A DNA stretch of 32,642 bases, taken from NCBI GenBank assembly GCA_002405875.1, contig DHMR01000089.1:1-32642 (forward strand), given 5' to 3'. How positions within the stretch are numbered: position 1 is the first letter of the stretch; each line of letters begins with the position of its first letter. Positions 15,674-23,676 of the stretch are shown piece by piece. The position numbers and the translations under genes were made by a program. The DNA comes from a bacterium UBA4637 (GTDB lineage Bacteria > Bacteroidota > Bacteroidia > Bacteroidales > Bacteroidaceae). The notes under the pieces were generated by a model, which saw only the letters and a program-made list of their open reading frames with translations, did no database searches and was not told the origin of the DNA.

Positions 15674-16399
15674 ATGAAACATTATAAAATCTCTATAATC
15701 ACAATTTGCTTTAATGCTGAGAATGTAATAGAGCAAACAATCTTGTCCATTATTGGGCAAACATATGGAAACAAAGAATATATCATAATTGATGGACAAA
15801 GCACAGATGGAACATTAGAGCTTATAAAAAAATACGATTCTAAGATCTCGAAGTGGATTAGCGAGCCTGACAAAGGTATATTCGATGCCATGAATAAAGG
15901 ACTAAATTATGCAACAGGAGATTGGGTTATCTTCATGAACGCAGGAGATTGTTTTTATGACAAACAAGTTTTATCTAAAATTTTTAATAATAAAGACTAT
16001 AGTAACAAATACATCTTATATGGTGACACCCTATATCTTCGCAAAAATTCAAGTAATCTCGAAATTGCCAAAAAGCCATCATATATCTCAAAAAATATGC
16101 CGACTTCGCATCAATCTTTCTTTGTAAGACTACAAGAGGCTAAGAATTTAGAGTTTGATACAAATTTAAAATATGTTGCAGACTATAAAATGATATACCA
16201 TATTTATAAAAAATATGGTAAGAAGTCTGTCGCTCATTTGAATATCAATGTTTCCAAATACGAAGCATACTTAGGTCTTACAATGCAAAAGCCAAATGAA
16301 GTTTTTCACGAAACACTCGCTGTGAGAAATTGGTCACCAAACAAACTGTATGGATACGTTAAATATTTCATCAAAAAATATTGCTTAAAAAAGAAATAA
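15674..16399 (+). CDS. Glycosyltransferase family 2 (WcaE-like)
   Basis: A 241-residue GT-A enzyme opening MKHYKISIITICFNAENVIE, followed by IIIDGQSTDGT and SEPDKGIFDAMNKGL (the D-x-GI-DAMNKG motif of the colanic-acid WcaE subgroup), then NAGDCF as the metal-site equivalent of DxD. It lies in the Wzx/Wzy operon 14 bp after the acyltransferase gene. Donor and acceptor unknown. Confidence 0.88.
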   Translation: MKHYKISIITICFNAENVIEQTILSIIGQTYGNKEYIIIDGQSTDGTLELIKKYDSKISKWISEPDKGIFDAMNKGLNYATGDWVIFMNAGDCFYDKQVLSKIFNNKDYSNKYILYGDTLYLRKNSSNLEIAKKPSYISKNMPTSHQSFFVRLQEAKNLEFDTNLKYVADYKMIYHIYKKYGKKSVAHLNINVSKYEAYLGLTMQKPNEVFHETLAVRNWSPNKLYGYVKYFIKKYCLKKK

Positions 16400-16401
16400 T
16401 T

Positions 16402-17340
16402 ATGAATGTATTGTTAACTTTCGACAATAATTACACACAACATGCCTGTGTCGTAACAACTTCATTTTGCCATAATAATCCTGGAAGACATAACTTCTAT
16501 ATAATCTCTGACAACATCAGTGACAACAATCAAGAGAAAATAGCAAAATTAGTTAAATCTTATAAGGGAAATATTGAATTCTTCTTTATAAAAAAAGAAG
16601 AAATTACAGACTTTCCAATCGGAGAAAAAACAGCCAATTCATATGTTTCATTGGCAACATACTTCAGACTTTTCATGTTTGACGTACTTCCTATCTCAAT
16701 AAATAAAATACTTTATCTTGATTGCGACATCATCGTAAACTGTAGTTTAGAAAAATTGTGGAACTATAATTCAGATTCTTGCATATTAGCCATAGAAGAC
16801 AATATAACATATACAAAAAATAATTGCAAGAGATTGCAATATAATGAAATGTATAGTTATTTTAATGCTGGCATACTTCTCATCAACCTTCAAGAGGCAC
16901 GTTTTTTGTTAAACATTAAGATTGCAAGTGAGTACATTAGAACTCATAAAATCATTTATCATGACCAAGACGTTTTAAATGGAATATTCCATGATAAGAA
17001 AACCTTTATAGATGTCAAGTATAATTTATTAGATATTTACTTGGTCAAGAATGCTCCTATACCAGATCGATATAAAGACCAGATTAGCGATGCTATAAAG
17101 AATCCTTACATCATACACTTTTCTGGTCCTCTCAAACCATGGCATAAGGAATGTAAAAATCCATATAAGAATTTATATTATAAATACCTCAAAATGACTC
17201 CATGGCGTGACTACAAACCAGTATACAAGTACAACACAATCAAAGAAAGAACTTTATATTTGACAAAACTAACTCTCAAATATATATTAGAAAAATTACA
17301 TATCAAATATTACAGTTTTATAGATATCAAAAAAATATAA
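16402..17340 (+). CDS. Glycosyltransferase family 8
   Basis: The ATG at 16402 gives 312 residues beginning MNVLLTFDNNYTQHACVVTT. The DxD motif is D107-C-D109 in ILYLDCDIIV, and the later HFSGPLKPWH is the H-x2-G-x2-KPW signature that completes the manganese site of GT8 enzymes. These retaining enzymes commonly transfer glucose or galactose. The upstream TTG at 16381 would overlap the previous gene and is not needed. Confidence 0.88.
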   Translation: MNVLLTFDNNYTQHACVVTTSFCHNNPGRHNFYIISDNISDNNQEKIAKLVKSYKGNIEFFFIKKEEITDFPIGEKTANSYVSLATYFRLFMFDVLPISINKILYLDCDIIVNCSLEKLWNYNSDSCILAIEDNITYTKNNCKRLQYNEMYSYFNAGILLINLQEARFLLNIKIASEYIRTHKIIYHDQDVLNGIFHDKKTFIDVKYNLLDIYLVKNAPIPDRYKDQISDAIKNPYIIHFSGPLKPWHKECKNPYKNLYYKYLKMTPWRDYKPVYKYNTIKERTLYLTKLTLKYILEKLHIKYYSFIDIKKI

Positions 17341-17347
17341 AACAACT

Positions 17348-18394
17348 ATGAGAATAGCAGTAGATTGCCGTTTAATCGGTCAAAGTGGAATTGGCACATT
17401 CATAGAGAACGTACTCGTTCATATGATTGAAAACAAAAATTTTTCATTCACATTAATTGGCAACAAACAAAACTTAAAGGAATATGTCCATGTGGATAAT
17501 TGTAAAATTATAGAGTGTAACATCAAAAGTTTCACCCTAAAGGAGTTATTTCATTTCCCCATAAAGGCAATAAACGAATGCGATGCTTACTTTACACCCA
17601 ACTTTAATATCCCTATGGGGATAAATGTGCCTATATATAGCACCATACACGACATCGTGTTTTTTGAGACCGACAACTTTTGTTCTCCTGCCAAACTGTA
17701 CATCTACAAATGGTATATAAAGAGAGCTCTTCGCATATCCAAAAAAGTATTCACAGTATCGCAGTTCTCAAAAAAAAGAATACAAAAGTACTTTCATACA
17801 TCTAAAGATATCAAAGTCATATATAATGGCATCAACCAAGAGCTCATAGAATACAACAAAACTCATCAGAATGGGTGGTGTAAGAAAAATGGGATTGTCT
17901 TTCTAGGAAATCTAAAAAGACATAAGGGAATACACCTACTGTTGGAAGCTTATAGCAAACTAAAGGAAGTAAAGAGCGATATGCCTCTTACCGTCATAGG
18001 GAACTTCAATTTCAGGACAAAAGACACAGAAATCATCTCACTTCTCCAACACGACAAAAGCGACATCAGTTTTGTCTCAAATGCTACCAACCAAGAGGTT
18101 TACGATATCATATCAAGGTCAGAAGTATTGGTTTCACCATCCTATTACGAAGGCTTTGGCATTCCTCCATTGGAGGCCATGTATCTTAATACAAATGCCA
18201 TCATTTCTGATATTGATGTTTATAAAGAAATCTACAATGATTACCCTGTGACATTTTTCAAATGTGGAGATTCAGAAAGTCTTTACCAAGCACTTGTCAA
18301 TTTTACATACCAACCTATAAATATTACAGGACAGATAGACAAACAATATAACTATATCTACACGGCAAAAGCTATTTTAGGGAGCATAAAATAG
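17348..18394 (+). CDS. Glycosyltransferase family 4, last gene of the plus-strand polysaccharide operon
   Basis: A 348-residue GT-B protein opening MRIAVDCRLIGQSGIGTFIE, with IHDIVFFE and VFTVSQFSKKRI in the N-terminal domain. IVFLGNLKRHKGIHLLLEAY and SPSYYEGFGIPPLEAM (E-x7-E) lie in the donor domain. This resembles the mannosyl/rhamnosyl transferase subgroup with the D-R-I-GIGT opening. Its last 23 bp overlap the end of the convergent glycosyltransferase gene. Confidence 0.85.
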   Translation: MRIAVDCRLIGQSGIGTFIENVLVHMIENKNFSFTLIGNKQNLKEYVHVDNCKIIECNIKSFTLKELFHFPIKAINECDAYFTPNFNIPMGINVPIYSTIHDIVFFETDNFCSPAKLYIYKWYIKRALRISKKVFTVSQFSKKRIQKYFHTSKDIKVIYNGINQELIEYNKTHQNGWCKKNGIVFLGNLKRHKGIHLLLEAYSKLKEVKSDMPLTVIGNFNFRTKDTEIISLLQHDKSDISFVSNATNQEVYDIISRSEVLVSPSYYEGFGIPPLEAMYLNTNAIISDIDVYKEIYNDYPVTFFKCGDSESLYQALVNFTYQPINITGQIDKQYNYIYTAKAILGSIK

Positions 18395-19529
18395 AATTGT
18401 CATCCTCACGTTCTGATAACAACTTATTATATATTCCAATACACGTTTCAATCATCTTTTCTTTTATGAACAGATGGTTGAAGCGAGTTTTTGCTCCTTG
18501 CGATAATCGTTGGTATATTTTTTGGTCACATAAAATCCTTGCAATTGCATCTGCCAATGCCTTACTATCCTTTACTGGCACATTAAAACCAGACTCGCCA
18601 TCAGCATTCACCCAAGAGACCCCAGACTCTGGAATTTTGGTAGCAACAATAGGTTTGCCACAAGACATAGCTTCTATCTGGACTATAGCAAAAGCCTCCG
18701 TCTTCATTATCGAAGGCAAACAATACAAGTCACATGCCCCATAATAAGAAGATAAATCCTCGTCTGAGATCCTACCCAATAGTAGCACCTTATCTTGTAA
18801 GCTTTCGTGTTCTATCTGAGATTGCAAAGAAGCCTTCAAAGGCCCTGATCCTCCAATTAAAATGATATAATCATCGGGTAGATACTTTGCAGCCTCAACC
18901 AAAAACTTATAGCCCTTATACTCTACCAATCTTCCCAAAGAAAAGATTATTTTTTTGCCAGGATACCGGTTTTTTATCTTCAAGACTTGCTTTGAATCAG
19001 GGAGAACAGGATTTATGCCTATTGGCAAATAGGAACATTTATCTTGAAAATTCATCAGATGAGGTGACTGAGCAACATACACTGGTGTAGTTCCTATTAC
19101 AATATCAGCTCTATTTAGCAACCAATTCTGCAAAGGCATGAAAAATCTTAGCAAGACTTTTTGCTTTAAGATATCACTATGCCAATGAAGGACGACCTTT
19201 CCTTCATATCCTGATAGCAAAAGAGCCAAAGCCGCCATAGGGTCTGGATGATGGACATGGATTATGTCATAATTAGAGCCTATTTGACGTAATATTTTTA
19301 TCATTTGCCATGAGAGCATTGTTGCAAACTTTTTGCCCCAAGCTTTTACACAAAAAATCTGAGCAAACTTATTATACTGGATAATTTTAGTTGCTTCACC
19401 TATATGAGTATTAGCACAAAGCATATCGCAGCAAATGCCTTGAGCGGACAACCCATCCACCAAGTCCAACATTACTTTCTCCACACCACCTTGGATTGGA
19501 TAAAACTTACCTAATTGTAAAACTCTCAT
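18372..19529 (-). CDS. Glycosyltransferase family 4, convergent to the operon
   Basis: The ATG at 19529 gives 385 residues beginning MRVLQLGKFYPIQGGVEKVM; an ATG four codons earlier (19541) is also possible. IIHVHHPDPMAALALLL lies in the acceptor domain. KIIFSLGRLVEYKGYKFLVE and a donor motif TEAFAIVQIEAMSCGKPIVA follow, in which the E-x7-E is E-AFAIVQI-E. It is probably a mannosyl- or galactosyltransferase of the same polysaccharide. It is encoded on the opposite strand from all other genes of the locus and its 3' end overlaps its neighbour by 23 bp. A 44-bp segment at its 5' end is duplicated at 21798-21841. Confidence 0.87.
   Translation of the reverse strand: MRVLQLGKFYPIQGGVEKVMLDLVDGLSAQGICCDMLCANTHIGEATKIIQYNKFAQIFCVKAWGKKFATMLSWQMIKILRQIGSNYDIIHVHHPDPMAALALLLSGYEGKVVLHWHSDILKQKVLLRFFMPLQNWLLNRADIVIGTTPVYVAQSPHLMNFQDKCSYLPIGINPVLPDSKQVLKIKNRYPGKKIIFSLGRLVEYKGYKFLVEAAKYLPDDYIILIGGSGPLKASLQSQIEHESLQDKVLLLGRISDEDLSSYYGACDLYCLPSIMKTEAFAIVQIEAMSCGKPIVATKIPESGVSWVNADGESGFNVPVKDSKALADAIARILCDQKIYQRLSQGAKTRFNHLFIKEKMIETCIGIYNKLLSEREDDNSILCSLK
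19469..19512. repeat. 44-bp direct repeat, left copy (inside the GT4 gene)
   Basis: The block beginning ACATTACTTTCTCCACACCA is identical over 44 bp to 21798-21841. It encodes residues near KFYPIQGGVEKVM of the glycosyltransferase on the minus strand. Confidence 0.9.
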
Positions 19530-19693
19530 TTGAACAAACAAAATTATACAATATCCATTAAATCAAGATACATCGCTCTTGTATGTTTATCATTATCTGC
19601 AATAACTAACATTTTGAATTCATTTTTATAATTAACTAAATCCTACCGTTTCGTTAAAGTGTTAATGCACAAACAATACATCTATACTAGCTA

Positions 19694-20788
19694 TCAACTA
19701 TCGTGGAGGCAAATTTCTTGATTTGATTTTTCCACCCCATACAGATGATTCAACGCTAGTCGAATGTATTCATCATTGTTAAACAAATATTTTTTACGTT
19801 CACTCCATTGATTGATATGCTGCACAACAAGAGAAAATACCTTATGAGGTTCCATTTCCAACCAAGCAACCAAATCCGAGCTATTGTGCAAAATAAAATC
19901 TACGGTCGACAACAACTCCAACATATAATTAGAATAGTAGCCAGAAAGAAAACTTGCAGTTTTTTTACAAATTTTCTCATAAGGAGTGTTCTCTTCTTTC
20001 GAAAAGAAGTCTTTCACATCTTTTATCGTATCAGGAGCTAACCAAATACAATCAAAAGGCTTTTGTTCCATTTGTCCCACTCCTTTCAGATAGCTACCAT
20101 TCAAATAATGCAAAACAAACCTTACCTTACCAGAATAAGGTCCATAGAAATATTGCTTGAAATGCAATTTCAATATGTCTTTTGCCCCAAACTTCTGTAA
20201 GAAATATGCCAGTTTTTCTGCAGCAAACTCAGAAGCGAACTCTCCTTCTGCGACTAAAGCACAGAGCATATATAACAACATGGCTCTAGCTGGGGATAAT
20301 TTGACTCGTTCAGACTTCATACGCTCGAGGATTGCATCGTTCGGCTCATATAATATAATCTCACAATCAACATCCGCCAACTGTTCCATAATCATCTTTT
20401 TAACAACACTCCAATCCAAGCCACCATTATGGCTTCCCAGAGGAGGAATGGCAATAGAAGAAATATGATTTTCTTCGATTTTACGCTTCAAATCAACAAG
20501 TCCTTCCTTAATATAAGCATACTCAGAAGGCTTTCTCCAAGTTGTCTTTGTAGGAAAATTAATGATAATTTTGTCATTGCCATAAATATTCTGTTCGTAG
20601 GTGACAAACATAGTTCCCACCTTGACTTGTTTTTCTTTACAAGCCTTTTTATACAATGCGAAATTATTAGGATATGCTTCCTTAAATTGCAAAGCTATCC
20701 CTTTCCCCATCACTCCTACTGTGTTTACAGTATTGACCAAAGCTTGGGCTTCGCTCTCCAACAAATTACCTTTCACAAATTTAATCAT
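19694..20788 (-). CDS. darG: DarG-type macrodomain antitoxin (DNA ADP-ribosyl glycohydrolase)
   Basis: A 364-residue protein. Residues 1-150 are a macrodomain: MIKFVKGNLLESEAQALVNT, VNTVGVMGKGIA with the conserved asparagines and glycine loop, INFPTKTTWRKPSEY with K81 at the place of the catalytic lysine of Thermus DarG (K80), and IAIPPLGSHNGGLDW. The C-terminal 200 residues (LSPARAMLLYMLCALVAEG, FGAKDILKLHFKQYFYGPYSG) match the DarG C-terminal domain that binds and blocks the toxin. DarG removes ADP-ribose from thymidine in DNA and neutralises DarT. Its ATG lies two bases after the ancestral darT stop, a tight toxin-antitoxin operon. All visible key motifs are intact. Confidence 0.92.
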   Translation of the reverse strand: MIKFVKGNLLESEAQALVNTVNTVGVMGKGIALQFKEAYPNNFALYKKACKEKQVKVGTMFVTYEQNIYGNDKIIINFPTKTTWRKPSEYAYIKEGLVDLKRKIEENHISSIAIPPLGSHNGGLDWSVVKKMIMEQLADVDCEIILYEPNDAILERMKSERVKLSPARAMLLYMLCALVAEGEFASEFAAEKLAYFLQKFGAKDILKLHFKQYFYGPYSGKVRFVLHYLNGSYLKGVGQMEQKPFDCIWLAPDTIKDVKDFFSKEENTPYEKICKKTASFLSGYYSNYMLELLSTVDFILHNSSDLVAWLEMEPHKVFSLVVQHINQWSERKKYLFNNDEYIRLALNHLYGVEKSNQEICLHDS

Positions 20789-20790
20789 AT

Positions 20791-21432
20791 CTAATAATAA
20801 TATTCGGGTTTGACAACTACTTTTTCTTTAGGAACACCAAAGGACAACATTCTTTCGAATGCTTTCTCATTATAAACAAGAAATCCTTTTATCATTTGTA
20901 TCGGAATGTCATCCTTAAACAACAACTCCGCCTCTTTTTAACGCTTTCTATCATCCCATGGATTTTGATTAAACCAAAAGGTTGCATAAACATCTTCTTT
21001 TAACACTAGCTCATCGAGCCTTGATAAATCTGACTTTTCATAGAATTTACTCATATTATTCAAAGCATGTCCATCCGTAAAAATGACATTCAAATCACTG
21101 CACAAGACATCTTCAATACGAATAACACAATATACAATGTCCTCAGGCTGTTGCTTAGCCAACACTCCATTTCCATTCTGGATATTGTATAACATAGGAG
21201 ACCTTGGACCGAAATAAAAGGGGATATATTCCGAAAGGAAAGTACCAAAAGGAAGTTGCTTAGAAGTACGTGCGTCCATTACAGTAGTATCGCCAATAGG
21301 CACATATTTTGGATTTGCACAAGAAGACTCCTTATGCACCAACCCATATTTCAAGACATGAGGAATGTTATCGATATGGAGTATTCTAAAAGCATATTGA
21401 ATATGCCTATCCTTGCTTATTTGGTTTTCCAA
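20791..21432 (-). pseudogene. darT: darT toxin (DUF4433 DNA ADP-ribosyltransferase) with in-frame nonsense codon
   Basis: Downstream of a promoter at 21460-21491 the frame can start at a TTG (21430-21432), giving LENQISKDRHIQYAFRILHI and then the DarT hallmarks DNIPHVLKYGLV and EYIPFYFGPRSPMLY. The frame meets TAA at 20938-20940 after 164 codons. Reading on in the same frame gives 48 more codons (KEAELLFKDDIPIQMIKGFL and so on) to a TAG at 20791-20793, two bases before darG. Removing the TAA would restore about 213 residues, close to the roughly 209 of Thermus DarT. The lost part contains the AEL segment that probably holds the catalytic glutamate (E160 in Thermus). One base change, AAA to TAA, explains the lesion. 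The toxin is therefore probably dead, unless the stop is read through or is a sequencing error. Confidence 0.85.
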
Positions 21433-21459
21433 GACTTTACAATGTTCTTTAATTTTCTG

Positions 21460-21491
21460 CAAAGATACATATAAATTGGGAAAACACCAAA
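21460..21491 (-). promoter_or_regulatory. Promoter of darTG
   Basis: Minus strand TTTG (21488-21491), 20-bp spacer, TATCTTTG (21460-21467). Box, spacer length and flanking GGAAAAC(A/G)CCAAA closely resemble the promoter of the AAA-ATPase gene at 23505-23536. It shows that the upstream extension of the darT frame is not translated. Confidence 0.8.
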
Positions 21492-21519
21492 GTTTTTTAA
21501 AAAAAATCACATCTAATGA

Positions 21520-21558
21520 AAGCGACCTGCCAAATCGTCTTGGACGACCAAGAAACAT
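21520..21558 (-). pseudogene. Fragment of an AAA-ATPase/PD-(D/E)XK gene
   Basis: The minus strand reads MFLGRPRRFGRSLS here, matching the Walker A region FLGRPRRFGKSLL of the complete gene at 21891-23486. It is fused in frame to the darT upstream sequence and has no further homologous part. It is a recombination remnant. Confidence 0.75.
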
Positions 21559-21585
21559 ATTTTGCGCTTAGCCCATAAGAAGGAC

Positions 21586-21726
21586 AACGGCTACACCGAA
21601 ACCTTGGAAAAGATACTGCGACGACTGGAGCTCGACCTTTACTACCTGGAACACCGCTCGTGGTGGTTCGATTCCATGATCCTTGCCGAGACCTTCTACA
21701 ACATCGTGCTTGGAAAGAAGTTCTAA
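21586..21726 (+). pseudogene. C-terminal fragment of an initiating sugar transferase
   Basis: 46 codons plus TAA read NGYTETLEKILRRLELDLYY, then LEHRSWWFDSMILAETFYNI and a final VLGKKF. This aligns with the last residues of the complete enzyme encoded at 23677-24390 (NGYTDTMEKMLRRLDLDLYY), with about ten differences. It is thus a remnant of a diverged homologue, not a fresh copy. Nothing of the catalytic part remains. Confidence 0.88.
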
Positions 21727-21755
21727 GGAAAATTTTCCGAAATAAACAAACTAAT

Positions 21756-21793
21756 CGCCGAATCCCTATTCATCCGCCACTAGGGACTCGGCG
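21756..21793. terminator. Hairpin after the sugar-transferase fragment
   Basis: CGCCGAATCCCTA (21756-21768) pairs with TAGGGACTCGGCG (21781-21793) except for one A/C mismatch, around a 12-nt loop. No T-run follows on the plus strand. It may be the old terminator of the lost gene. Confidence 0.55.
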
Positions 21794-21797
21794 AGGG

Positions 21798-21841
21798 ACA
21801 TTACTTTCTCCACACCACCTTGGATTGGATAAAACTTACCT
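21798..21841. repeat. 44-bp direct repeat, right copy
   Basis: Identical to 19469-19512 over 44 bp. Here it is not part of an intact gene, so it is a fragment of a GT4 gene start. The darTG module and scar (19513-21797) lie between the two copies. Confidence 0.9.
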
Positions 21842-21890
21842 TTTAGTTGTTATATAAATTACCCTTGTTACGCCGTAAAGATTACATCAA

Positions 21891-23486
21891 CTACTTCAAG
21901 TCCTCCTCCACCTTCCACTCATCCACGGTCCCCTTCTCAGTAGAGAAGTTGGCACCCACCAAATGGATATTTCGCTTGTCAGTGGCATACTCCCGGGCAT
22001 ACCCCTTCGACTCTATCTGCGCCAAGGCCTCGTCGGCGCTGCCATTGAGCTTGAACTCGAAGATATACACATCATTCGCCGTCTCCACCACGCAGTCAGC
22101 CCTGCCCTGGCTCGTCTCCTTCTCGTGGAAGATGGTGTAGCAGCTCAACATGCGGAGCAAGAGATAGAACGTGTAATGGAAGTATCGCTCATACTCGCGC
22201 TCGTCGCTCCTGCGCCTCACCGTGTAAGGCACACTGGCGAGGAAGGCGGTCATGCCATCCATGAACTCCTGCAACTTCCCCTTCTTCAACAGACGGATGG
22301 AATCCAAGAGCCAACTCATGGAATCCTCCTTCGTCTTCAGATAGTCGTTCGCCAATATCGTGAGAAGTCCCTCGCGCACCTCGTTGTTAGGAATGTCGAG
22401 CAAGAAGGACTCGGTGTCCTGGTCGTAGTCCTTGATGGTGAGGTAGCCACTCTGGTAAATCATTGGCAAAGGTCTCTCCACGTCCGCCTTGTAATCGTCA
22501 AACTGAGGTACACCATAATACTTTCCTACCAACTCATCCAAGTTCTCATCGAAATGGGACAACAGACGAACCAAATAAGTAGGGGTGCCACTCTTAAACC
22601 AATACCCCAACAACTTTTGTTTAGAGAAGGCATTAAGCAAGCTGAAAGGATTGAATATGTCCTTCATATCCTCGCCGAAATGATAGCCGTCATACTTGAC
22701 TTTCAACTTGTGCAACATTTCCTCTTCCGTGCAGTGATATTTCTTGGCGAGTTCTGCTATCGGCTCCGCGAAATATCTCACGAGCTCGTCCTTGGTGATG
22801 CCGCAGATGGCCTCGTAATCCCTGCTCAGGCTGATGTCGTCGGGCTGGTTGAAGCCACTGAACATGCTGATCTGCGAGAACTTCGTGACACCTGTCAGGA
22901 ACACAAAGCGCAAGTCGGCGTCAGCGCCCTTGAAGGTCGCATAGAACGACTTCATGATGTTGCGGTGCTTCTCCTCCAGCGTGATCGTCTTGCCCATATG
23001 TTCCACCCGATAGTCCTGGTCGAGCACATCCAGTATCGGCTTGTCGTATTCGTCGATCAGCACCACGCAACCCAGTCCCGTCTGCTCATGGGCAGCATGG
23101 AGTACACGAGAGAATCGCAAGCCTAGGTCCTTAAAGGAATTATCTATACCATATTGTTGTTCCCAATCTGCGAGCCTAGAATCGAGTACATCCTCCAAGG
23201 CTCCATCATTGAGATAGTTGCCCGTGCCGAAATCAAGATGGAACACCGGATATTGCTTCCACTCATGTTCCAACTTTTCGATGGCAAGCCCCAGGAAGAG
23301 TTCCTTCTTGCCCAAGAAATAACTCTCCAAGGTAGAGACGAGAAGACTCTTTCCGAATCGACGAGGACGACCCAGGAAATAGACATTTCCCTGTACAAGA
23401 CGATATATCAAATCCGTCTTGTCCACATAAACAAATCCGCCTTCTATGATTTTTTCAAAGGTCTGTATTCCTATAGGATATTTCAT
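21891..23486 (-). CDS. AAA-ATPase-like protein with C-terminal PD-(D/E)XK nuclease-like domain (DUF1703/PDDEXK_9 family)
   Basis: The ATG at 23486, just after a promoter at 23505-23536, gives 531 residues beginning MKYPIGIQTFEKIIEGGFVY. VDKTDLIYRLVQG, Walker A-like FLGRPRRFGKSLL and VVLIDEYDKPILD (Walker B-like) lie in the N-terminal half. GVTKFSQISMFSGFNQPDD follows. The C-terminal nuclease-like motif is GRADCVVETANDVYIFEFKLN, with D, E and K in D-x(n)-EFK. The family is abundant in Bacteroidota and often multi-copy; its role is not established, but the fold suggests a mobile or defence-related nuclease. An in-frame extension to 23567 lies upstream of the promoter and is rejected. Confidence 0.87.
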   Translation of the reverse strand: MKYPIGIQTFEKIIEGGFVYVDKTDLIYRLVQGNVYFLGRPRRFGKSLLVSTLESYFLGKKELFLGLAIEKLEHEWKQYPVFHLDFGTGNYLNDGALEDVLDSRLADWEQQYGIDNSFKDLGLRFSRVLHAAHEQTGLGCVVLIDEYDKPILDVLDQDYRVEHMGKTITLEEKHRNIMKSFYATFKGADADLRFVFLTGVTKFSQISMFSGFNQPDDISLSRDYEAICGITKDELVRYFAEPIAELAKKYHCTEEEMLHKLKVKYDGYHFGEDMKDIFNPFSLLNAFSKQKLLGYWFKSGTPTYLVRLLSHFDENLDELVGKYYGVPQFDDYKADVERPLPMIYQSGYLTIKDYDQDTESFLLDIPNNEVREGLLTILANDYLKTKEDSMSWLLDSIRLLKKGKLQEFMDGMTAFLASVPYTVRRRSDEREYERYFHYTFYLLLRMLSCYTIFHEKETSQGRADCVVETANDVYIFEFKLNGSADEALAQIESKGYAREYATDKRNIHLVGANFSTEKGTVDEWKVEEDLK

Positions 23487-23504
23487 ACGACTTGCATTTT
23501 TCTG

Positions 23505-23536
23505 CAAAGATACATTAAAAATAGGAAAACGCCAAA
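23505..23536 (-). promoter_or_regulatory. Promoter of the AAA-ATPase/PD-(D/E)XK gene
   Basis: Minus strand TTTG (23533-23536), 20-bp spacer, TATCTTTG (23505-23512), 19 bp before the chosen ATG. Similar in sequence to the darT promoter. Confidence 0.8.
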
Positions 23537-23676
23537 TGTTTTCCCAAGAAATCCCATCCGATTTCATCCAATCTCATCCCAAGGGAAAAAATAGGTCATG
23601 ACGATGCAATATTTGATGGCATCCAGCGTTAATATGATAAAAACATCAAAATAAAAGAAAAGATAATAATTCATAT

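Noticed and set aside
21433..21558. N-terminal extension of DarT beginning MFLGRPRRFGRS
   Set aside because: It lies upstream of a good promoter and is an AAA-ATPase fragment; DarT proper begins near 21432.
21650..21690. tRNA-like GGTTCGATTCC motif
   Set aside because: No acceptor stem or cloverleaf; the bases encode WWFDS of the sugar-transferase fragment.
23487..23567. 27-codon N-terminal extension of the AAA-ATPase/PD-(D/E)XK protein
   Set aside because: The promoter boxes at 23505-23536 lie inside this extension, so it is not transcribed; family members start at MKYPIG.
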